Position numbers and translations under genes: made by a program. Below are positions 33,737 to 39,078 of a stretch of 39,078 bases of DNA, piece by piece. How positions within the stretch are numbered: position 1 is the stretch's first letter; each line of letters begins with the position of its first letter. The stretch spans positions 55,382 to 94,459 of the forward strand of contig KE159701.1 in assembly GCA_000403415.2 (NCBI GenBank). The letters run 5' to 3'. The notes under the pieces are model-generated. The model was not told the origin of the DNA and searched no databases. It was given only the letters and a program-made list of their open reading frames with translations. The stretch is from Firmicutes bacterium M10-2 (GTDB taxonomy: Bacteria > Bacillota_I > Bacilli_A > Erysipelotrichales > Erysipelotrichaceae).

Positions 33737-34780
33737 CTACATTTCTTTCATTTTTGGGTCAAATGCATCACGCAGACCATCCGCTAATAAGTTGAATGAA
33801 AGCATCAAGATTCCTAAAATAATAACTGGGATCACAACTTGATATGGTGTAACAAGGATTGTCTTGAAACCATCGTTGATCAATGATCCCAGAGAGGCTT
33901 GTGGGGCCGGAATACCCAAACCGACCATAGCCAGGAACGCTTCATAGAAAATGGCGTTCGGGATTGAGAACATGGCCATAATAATGATCTGACCGAAAAT
34001 ATTAGGTAAGACATTTTTAAAAATAATGAAGAATCCGCTTGCTCCTAAAGTTCTTGATGCCAAAATAAATTCTTGTTCTTTGATCTTTAATACTTGAGCT
34101 CTGGTGATTCGGGCCATTCCGATCCATTCAGTCAAGATCAAAGCAACAATGATCGTATACAGACCTGGTTTCATAACAAGCAGCAGTAAGGTCAAAATAA
34201 CAAGTGTCGGAATCGAATTGACGATTTCTTGAAATCGCTGCATGATTGCATCGACCCAGCCTCCGAAGTATCCACTCACCATTCCGTATAGGATTCCGAT
34301 AAACACATTGACGACAACAGCGGTACCGGCAACAAAGAGAGAAATACGGCATCCTTCCCAGCAACGTACCCATAAGTCACGTCCTAATACATCTGTTCCG
34401 AAGTAATGATAAGTGTTTGCAAATTCTCCGGTATATGTTCGAATACCACCTTCGCCATTGAACCAGCTGATCCAAGTTAATCCGGGAATGCGCGGAGCCA
34501 TACTTTGCTGGGCAGTATCGACTGCATCAAATGAGTAGTGGGAACACATTGGAGCAATAATGGAAATGATCAGAAATAAAATGATTACAGCCCCTCCAAT
34601 GATTGCTCCTTTATTGGATCGAAAACGGACCCAGACATCATGCATAAATGAAGATGTGCTGATATTTTCATCGAATTCAAAACGTGTAGGTATATCGATC
34701 AGCTCATAATCTTGAGGCATGTAATGATAGTCTTCCAAAAAACGATCGAGATCTTGTTGGTTTTTAATGATTTTAGCCAT
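33737..34780 (-). CDS. oppC: Oligopeptide ABC transporter permease OppC
   Basis: 347 aa from the ATG at 34780, preceded by a GGGGG ribosome site and overlapping the oppB stop (TAATG). A longer reading frame extends into oppB but is not a gene. A cytoplasmic N-terminal extension of about 70 residues precedes the first transmembrane segment (GGAVIILFLIISIIAP). The BPD permease domain has the EAA-type loop ASRTLGASGFFIIFKNVLPN, and DPKMKEM closes the chain. It forms the inner-membrane channel with OppB. Confidence 0.94.
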   Translation of the reverse strand: MAKIIKNQQDLDRFLEDYHYMPQDYELIDIPTRFEFDENISTSSFMHDVWVRFRSNKGAIIGGAVIILFLIISIIAPMCSHYSFDAVDTAQQSMAPRIPGLTWISWFNGEGGIRTYTGEFANTYHYFGTDVLGRDLWVRCWEGCRISLFVAGTAVVVNVFIGILYGMVSGYFGGWVDAIMQRFQEIVNSIPTLVILTLLLLVMKPGLYTIIVALILTEWIGMARITRAQVLKIKEQEFILASRTLGASGFFIIFKNVLPNIFGQIIIMAMFSIPNAIFYEAFLAMVGLGIPAPQASLGSLINDGFKTILVTPYQVVIPVIILGILMLSFNLLADGLRDAFDPKMKEM

Positions 34781-35730
34781 TATGAATTGTCCCCCTTTCC
34801 TAGACGGATCCGTGGATCGATAACTCCGTAAAGTACGTCGATTATTAGCATTACGACAATGTACATTACCGAATACAAGAAAGATACGGCTAATATGACA
34901 TTGTAGTCGCGGACCTCGATTGCTTTTACTAAAAGCGATCCGAGTCCGGGGATCCCGCAAATTTTTTCGATGACCATACTCCCTGTCATAAGACCGACGA
35001 TGATCGGCCCGAGTACTGTAATGACCGGAATCAAACAATTTCTTATGGCGTGATGGAAAATTAAGTGCTTGCGGCTGATTCCTTTTGCTTCGGCTAACTG
35101 AATATATTCGCTGCCTAATACTTCAATCATTTCCGAGCGGGTGAATCGAGCAACGTTTGCAATCACGCCCATAGATAAAGCAATCATTGGAATAATACTT
35201 GAGGAAACCGGATTAGAAGAATTGTAGAGTACCGGTAGTACAGGCCACTGTACACCCAATATGATTAACAGCAGTAGGCAGAATACAAAAGAGGGAATTG
35301 ATACACCAATTACAGAGAGGATAGTGGCAATCGTATCCCAGATCGTATTTCGGTTTAAGGCGGCGACAATACCTAGCAGAATACCAATAATTGTTCCGAT
35401 GATCGTTGCTCCGATACCTAAAGTAAACGATACGCCAATTCGAGGACCGACAAGTCCGGCAACACTCATATTTCTTTGAATTGCATAAGAAATGCCGAAA
35501 TCACCTTTTAACATATTGCTTACGTAAATAAAGAACTGTTCAAGAACAGGTTTGTCCAATCCATAGGCTGCGTAAATGGCGGCTTTTTGGGTTTCGGTCA
35601 ATTTCTCATCATTGAATGGGGTACCTGGCATTAATTTTAAGATCATAAATAAAACGAAAACGATCACAAATAAGGTAACGAGAGAAATCGCGATTCGTTT
35701 TAATATATACTTTATCGTAGATTTATCCAT
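34780..35730 (-). CDS. oppB: Oligopeptide ABC transporter permease OppB
   Basis: 316 aa. Six transmembrane segments are expected, the first at about residues 12-33, then GTPFNDEKLTETQKAAIYAA, the typical OppB periplasm-facing segment. The EAA loop is near LAEAKGISRKHLIFHHAIRN, and the chain ends DVLYGVIDPRIRLG. AAAGGAG is placed 6 bases before the ATG. It is separated from oppA by 73 bp that contain a strong hairpin, so it may be expressed at a lower level than oppA. Confidence 0.95.
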   Translation of the reverse strand: MDKSTIKYILKRIAISLVTLFVIVFVLFMILKLMPGTPFNDEKLTETQKAAIYAAYGLDKPVLEQFFIYVSNMLKGDFGISYAIQRNMSVAGLVGPRIGVSFTLGIGATIIGTIIGILLGIVAALNRNTIWDTIATILSVIGVSIPSFVFCLLLLIILGVQWPVLPVLYNSSNPVSSSIIPMIALSMGVIANVARFTRSEMIEVLGSEYIQLAEAKGISRKHLIFHHAIRNCLIPVITVLGPIIVGLMTGSMVIEKICGIPGLGSLLVKAIEVRDYNVILAVSFLYSVMYIVVMLIIDVLYGVIDPRIRLGKGDNS

Positions 35731-35760
35731 AAAAACTCCTTTCGATCATAAAATAAGAAA

Positions 35761-35796
35761 GAGCTGTAAGGTTTTCTTCGATTTTTCTTACAGCTC
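35761..35796 (-). terminator. Hairpin between oppA and oppB (attenuator or 3' stabiliser)
   Basis: Perfect 10-bp stem GAGCTGTAAG / CTTACAGCTC with a 16-base loop. On the minus strand it is followed by a T-rich stretch. Partial termination here would give more oppA than oppBCDF transcript, a known pattern in binding-protein operons. Confidence 0.75.
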
Positions 35797-35803
35797 AATT
35801 TGA

Positions 35804-37423
35804 CTAATTTGTCTTGTTTAAGTTTTTGTAGATGTAAGGAACACCAACTGCATGGTTTTCGATACCTGTTACATTTTTATTGATCAAACTAGCTCCACCA
35901 ACTTGGAATACTCCTACAACTGGAACATCCTCCATCAAAATAGCTTCTGCTTCTTGAAGTTTTTGCCAGCGCTCTTCATCGGAAGAGGCATTTGCGGCTT
36001 CAGACATTTTTGCATCATATTCTTCGTTTGAGTAATTTCCGTAGTTGTATGCATTTCCGGTTAGCATAAGATTCAGATACGTTGTCGGATCCGCATAATC
36101 TGGTCCCCAACGAGTCAATACCATATCAAAGTCGCCGGCTTTTTGTTTTTCAATACGATTTTCTTTTTCTTGGCTGACCATTTCTACAGTAATTCCATCA
36201 AGTTTTTGGATTTCCGATTGAATAAACTCAGCAGCCGGTTTTGAAGGATCAGATGGTTCGTACAGAAGCGATAGAGAAATTGAATCAACGCCTAATTCTT
36301 CTTTTGCTTTATCCCAATATTCCTGAGCGGCTTTTAATCCGTCTTCTGCGAATACATTGAAATATTCAGGGGCAGATTCACGATAATCTTTACCATCCGG
36401 GCCAGTAGATAAGGCTTCTGGTACAAAGCCTCCGCAAACAACCGATCCGTCTTTTAATACATTTTCAACAAGATCTTCGCGATCAATCACTGTTGAGATG
36501 GCTTTTCTGAGATTTTCGTTTTTGAGATATTCATTATCGTAATTGTATTGCAAATACCACAAGTAACCTTCAAGAACGGTTGTGTAAGCATCATTGTCTT
36601 TATATTTATCGACTAATGTTGAATTTAATTTTGTAAAATCTGTATTTCCACTTTCAAAATCAAGTGCGGAAGTACTTGCTTCCGGAACGATATTTACATT
36701 GATTCCATCTACTTTTACATTATCGGCATCCCAATAGGATTCGTTTTTCTCAAGGACTAATTTGTTCCCTTTGCTCCAGCTCACCAATTTGTATGGTCCA
36801 TTCGCAATTAAATTATCTGGAGTAAGTGCATATTGATCTCCTTGCTCTGTTGCGAATTGTTCGTTTACTGGATAGAAAACAGGGAATGTCATCAAACTTA
36901 AAAAGTAAGGGCACTTTTTCGAGAGCTGTACTTCGAACGTTTTTTCGTCGACTGCTTTTACAGCAAGATTAAGCGAATCATCACCAGCTAAGATCTCGTC
37001 TGCGTTTTTGATACAAGCTCCGTCGCTTCCGAACAAATACGCATATTCGGCTTTGGGATTTTTGATTGTTGCATTCCATGCATATTCAAAATCTTGAGCC
37101 GTGACAGGCGTATCGTTTGACCACACCGCATCTCTTAAATGAAAGGTATAAGTCAATTCATCTTCTGAAATATCATAAGATTCGGCAAGTGCAGGAACGA
37201 TATTGCCGTCTGCATCCATTGTTTCAAGCCCTTCGATCGTCGCTGCTAACATTTCAAACGACATTCCATCGGTAGCATATCTAGAGTCCATTGAAATGAC
37301 ATCATTTTCTTTCGCGAGATTGACAAAGTTCCCAGTTTGAGATGAATCGCCACCAGAACCTGAACATCCAGCTAAAGAGAAAGCCATCACTGAACAACAT
37401 GCCAATGATAAGAATTTCTTCAT
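35804..37423 (-). CDS. oppA: Oligopeptide-binding lipoprotein OppA
   Basis: 539 aa. A lipoprotein signal is present, MKKFLSLACCSVMAFSLAGC with lipobox LAGC (Cys20), followed by a Gly/Ser linker. The mature part is a family 5 solute-binding protein: TYFLHLRDAVWSNDTPVTAQDFEYAWNAT-like elements near residues 95-125, LIANGPYKLVSWSKGNKLVL, and a C-terminal half with GPDYADPTTYLNLM. It captures peptides outside the membrane and hands them to OppBC. AGGAGG precedes the ATG. Its leader contains MITE copy 2 and two copies of a palindrome, between the gene and its predicted promoter at 37682-37709. Confidence 0.95.
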   Translation of the reverse strand: MKKFLSLACCSVMAFSLAGCSGSGGDSSQTGNFVNLAKENDVISMDSRYATDGMSFEMLAATIEGLETMDADGNIVPALAESYDISEDELTYTFHLRDAVWSNDTPVTAQDFEYAWNATIKNPKAEYAYLFGSDGACIKNADEILAGDDSLNLAVKAVDEKTFEVQLSKKCPYFLSLMTFPVFYPVNEQFATEQGDQYALTPDNLIANGPYKLVSWSKGNKLVLEKNESYWDADNVKVDGINVNIVPEASTSALDFESGNTDFTKLNSTLVDKYKDNDAYTTVLEGYLWYLQYNYDNEYLKNENLRKAISTVIDREDLVENVLKDGSVVCGGFVPEALSTGPDGKDYRESAPEYFNVFAEDGLKAAQEYWDKAKEELGVDSISLSLLYEPSDPSKPAAEFIQSEIQKLDGITVEMVSQEKENRIEKQKAGDFDMVLTRWGPDYADPTTYLNLMLTGNAYNYGNYSNEEYDAKMSEAANASSDEERWQKLQEAEAILMEDVPVVGVFQVGGASLINKNVTGIENHAVGVPYIYKNLNKTN

Positions 37424-37436
37424 ATAATTTCCTCCT

Positions 37437-37459
37437 GAGTGCTCAATTTATGAACACTT
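37437..37459. repeat. Left 23-bp direct repeat flanking MITE copy 2
   Basis: Identical to 37651-37673. It contains the inverted repeat AGTGCTCA-N5-TGAACACT (one mismatch between arms). Only 13 bp separate it from the oppA start codon. Confidence 0.9.
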
Positions 37460-37650
37460 CAGGCTGTTGACAAAGTCGATTTTTCAAATCGGCTTTGTCA
37501 CAGCTTTTTATTTTTCTCCCACAAATGAATAAAAAAAGAGCAATTTGAGGTATTTAAGTACCTAATATTACTCTTTTTTTAGACCTTTTTACCCACTTTT
37601 ATTTTATTGAAATTTAATTTTTTCAAAATAGGTAGTTTGTCAACACTCTG
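37460..37650 (-). mobile_element. 191-bp MITE-like element, copy 2
   Basis: The reverse complement is identical to 19293-19483, base for base. It has the same imperfect terminal inverted repeats and the same internal terminator-like hairpin (about 37530-37580). It is flanked by 23-bp direct repeats of a palindrome. It lies within the oppA leader on the strand path from the predicted opp promoter, so its hairpin should reduce read-through into opp unless another promoter exists. It has no coding capacity. Confidence 0.9.
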
Positions 37651-37673
37651 GAGTGCTCAATTTATGAACACTT
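37651..37673. repeat. Right 23-bp direct repeat flanking MITE copy 2
   Basis: Exact copy of 37437-37459. It sits 9 bp downstream of the predicted opp -10 box on the minus strand, where an operator covering the transcription start would lie. Confidence 0.9.
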
Positions 37674-37681
37674 ATAAAGGT

Positions 37682-37709
37682 ATTATAAACAAATATGGGT
37701 TCTATGCAA
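37682..37709 (-). promoter_or_regulatory. Predicted opp operon promoter
   Basis: On the minus strand: TTGCAT (37709-37704), a 16-bp spacer and TATAAT (37687-37682). The transcript would start near 37675 and run through the palindrome, the MITE and the second palindrome before oppA. Confidence 0.6.
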
Positions 37710-37818
37710 TGACTTTTCACAAAAAATGTAATTTTTTTCAACTTTAAGAGATACTTTTTCAGAAAAAATGAATTTGTAACATAACTTGTTTTCAATTTTT
37801 AGAAAGCTATCTGCTTTA

Positions 37819-37847
37819 TTGATTTCTATACTGATTTCATAGATAAT
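37819..37847 (+). promoter_or_regulatory. Promoter of the P1 peptidase gene
   Basis: TTGATT (37819-37824), a 17-bp spacer and GATAAT (37842-37847), 48 bp before the ATG. The rest of 37674-37894 is AT-rich, without other clear signals. Confidence 0.6.
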
Positions 37848-37894
37848 TTAAAAATAGCAGTTGTGCATTTATTCAAAAGATATGAGGTAGAAAT

Positions 37895-38866
37895 ATGAGA
37901 GAAATTAAAATCAACGAGATTGAAAATTTTCGGATTGGAAATGCTCAGGATCTTGACGGAGCGACTGGATGTACAGTAATTCTTTGCGAAAAGGGAGCAA
38001 GTGCGGGAGTGGATGTACGAGGCGGTGGGCCGGCAACAAGAGAAACTGATTTGTTAAGACCTGAAAATATGGTCCAAAGAATTCATGCAGTACTTCTATC
38101 CGGAGGATCGGCATTCGGACTTGAAAGCTCAAGCGGAGTCATGGAGTATTTAAAAGAAAAAAGAATCGGGTTTTCAATGAAAGACATAATTGTTCCGATT
38201 GTATGTCAAGCGTGTTTGTTTGATTTGCAAGTGGGAAATCATCATGCATATCCAACAAAAAATTTGGGTAAAATTGCTTGTATCGAAAGTGAATTGAATA
38301 TTGTTGAACAAGGAAATGTCGGGGCAGGAACAGGAGCAAGCGTAGGAAAATTATTAGGGCCTGCACATTCGATGAAAAGCGGATTAGGAAGCTATGCTTT
38401 ACAGTGCCAGGATCTAAAAGTAGGTGCAATTGTTGCAGTGAATGCGTGCGGGGATGTGTATGAACCGAATTCTAAAATGCCTATTAGCGGATTATATGAT
38501 CCTCAAACTAATGAATATTTAGATAGTGAAGAAGTAATGATGGATTTGCTGGAAAGCCATCCGCATGAAAATACGACAATCGGATGTATTATCACGAACG
38601 GAAATCTCGATAAAGCACAAATGAATAAAGTCGCTTCTATGGCACAAGATGCGTTAGCGCGTACGATTCGTCCTGTTCATACTTCAAGTGATGGGGATAC
38701 TGTGTTTGCAATGTCTTGCGGAAATGTAAAAACCACAGTGGATATTGTAGGAATCTTAGCGGTGCGAGCACTTGAACAAGCTATTGTAAATGCATGTAAA
38801 AAAGCAGAAAGTGCTTATGGATTGATCAGTTTTTCAGATTTTCAAAAGAAAAAAGAAATAAAATAA
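37895..38866 (+). CDS. P1/S58-family peptidase (DmpA-like)
   Basis: 323 aa. Features of the DmpA/S58 fold: GNAQDLDGATGCTVILCEKG near the start, DVRGGGPATRETDLL, HAVLLSGGSAFGL, NVGAGTGASVGK (141-152), SMKSGLGSYAL (159-169), VGAIVAVNACGDV and HTSSDGDTVFAMS. In DmpA the chain self-cleaves before a Ser nucleophile; S159 is the aligned candidate here, but the preceding residue is His rather than Gly, so self-processing is uncertain. It probably acts as an aminopeptidase/amidase on short peptides. It is divergent from the opp operon, which fits use of imported peptides. AGGT precedes the ATG. Confidence 0.85.
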   Translation: MREIKINEIENFRIGNAQDLDGATGCTVILCEKGASAGVDVRGGGPATRETDLLRPENMVQRIHAVLLSGGSAFGLESSSGVMEYLKEKRIGFSMKDIIVPIVCQACLFDLQVGNHHAYPTKNLGKIACIESELNIVEQGNVGAGTGASVGKLLGPAHSMKSGLGSYALQCQDLKVGAIVAVNACGDVYEPNSKMPISGLYDPQTNEYLDSEEVMMDLLESHPHENTTIGCIITNGNLDKAQMNKVASMAQDALARTIRPVHTSSDGDTVFAMSCGNVKTTVDIVGILAVRALEQAIVNACKKAESAYGLISFSDFQKKKEIK

Positions 38867-38906
38867 ACTGTATTTTAAAAAAAATAAAAAATATCAAATA
38901 AAATAG

Positions 38907-38935
38907 TTGACAGATAAAGAAGAAAGAGGTAATAT
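38907..38935 (+). promoter_or_regulatory. rRNA-type promoter P1
   Basis: TTGACA (38907-38912), a 17-bp spacer and TAATAT (38930-38935), then AAACGAG. A small hairpin GCGTTG-AGAA-CAGCGC (38942-38957) follows immediately. Confidence 0.75.
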
Positions 38936-39003
38936 AAACGAGCGTTGAGAACAGCGCAACCTTCCTTTTCGAAAAAAGAAGAAAAAAAAAGTAAAATTTC
39001 TTC

Positions 39004-39032
39004 TTGACTGAAAAAGAAAAGAGAAGTAGTAT
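39004..39032 (+). promoter_or_regulatory. rRNA-type promoter P2
   Basis: TTGACT (39004-39009), a 17-bp spacer and TAGTAT (39027-39032), again followed by AAACGAG and a hairpin GCTGTT-GAAA-AACAGC (39039-39054). The two promoters are close copies 97 bp apart. Confidence 0.75.
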
Positions 39033-39078
39033 AAACGAGCTGTTGAAAAACAGCCAAGGGATGATCTTTGAAAACTTG
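39033..39078 (+). other. Start of a probable rRNA operon leader, cut by the window edge
   Basis: The final bases GATCTTTGAAAACT resemble the CTTTGAAAACT segment found shortly before 16S rRNA in many Firmicutes. With the tandem promoters this indicates that an rrn operon begins just beyond the right edge. The 16S gene itself is not in the window. Confidence 0.65.

Noticed and set aside
33737-35038. 433-aa frame starting inside oppB
   Set aside because: The extra N-terminal part is oppB read in another frame; the oppC ATG at 34780 has a ribosome site and the usual TAATG overlap.
37674-37894. Possible small gene or riboswitch between opp and the P1 peptidase gene
   Set aside because: No start codon with a ribosome site and no conserved aptamer-like pairing is visible; it is AT-rich promoter DNA.

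Overview
The window looks like a chromosomal segment from a low-GC Firmicute, most likely a gut Erysipelotrichales/Erysipelotrichaceae-type bacterium. The clues are AT-rich intergenic DNA, strong AGGAGG-type ribosome binding sites, TTGACA/TATAAT promoters, a CIRCE-controlled htpG, a 6-phospho-beta-glucosidase, an Opp peptide importer and a Firmicute-style pre-rRNA leader at the right edge. The genus is an inference; no 16S gene lies inside the window.

Layout. 1-5500: a flavin reductase-rubredoxin protein and a maltose-type O-acetyltransferase (both minus), a PTS EIIB-ROK fusion (plus), a 5'-truncated tnpB with its likely omegaRNA/right end, an MBL-fold hydrolase and a small unknown gene. 5500-9000: a small membrane protein and the iron operon feoA-feoA-feoB-Cys-rich peptide, behind a promoter covered by three copies of one inverted repeat. 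9000-15620: an M29 aminopeptidase and an acidic membrane protein (plus), then a minus-strand operon deoC-manA-RmlD-like SDR-C_GCAxxG_C_C protein-GT14-like glycosyltransferase.

15900-24240 is the accessory region. Fragments of repeat-containing surface proteins flank a block of about 6.9 kb with the remains of a Tn4451/ICE-like element: frameshifted tnpV, an HTH gene, response regulator, histidine kinase, a MacB/Bce-type ABC transporter, a KTR peptide with a premature stop, and a sigma-like ORF that runs in frame into the surface-protein tail. The block probably gives a sensor-transporter pair for antimicrobial peptides.

24350-39078 returns to core genes: GNAT acetyltransferase, htpG, rlmD, an ssb-like gene, 6-phospho-beta-glucosidase, a DeoR regulator, oppA-oppB-oppC-oppD-oppF (minus), a P1/S58 peptidase and tandem rRNA-type promoters running off the right end.

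The most unusual find is a 191-bp MITE-like element present twice, in opposite orientations and identical over all 191 bases (19293-19483 and 37460-37650). Each copy sits between long direct repeats (26 and 23 bp), and each repeated target is itself an inverted repeat. The element therefore appears to insert at palindromes and duplicate the whole palindrome. It also carries an intrinsic-terminator-like hairpin, and one copy lies between the predicted opp promoter and oppA.
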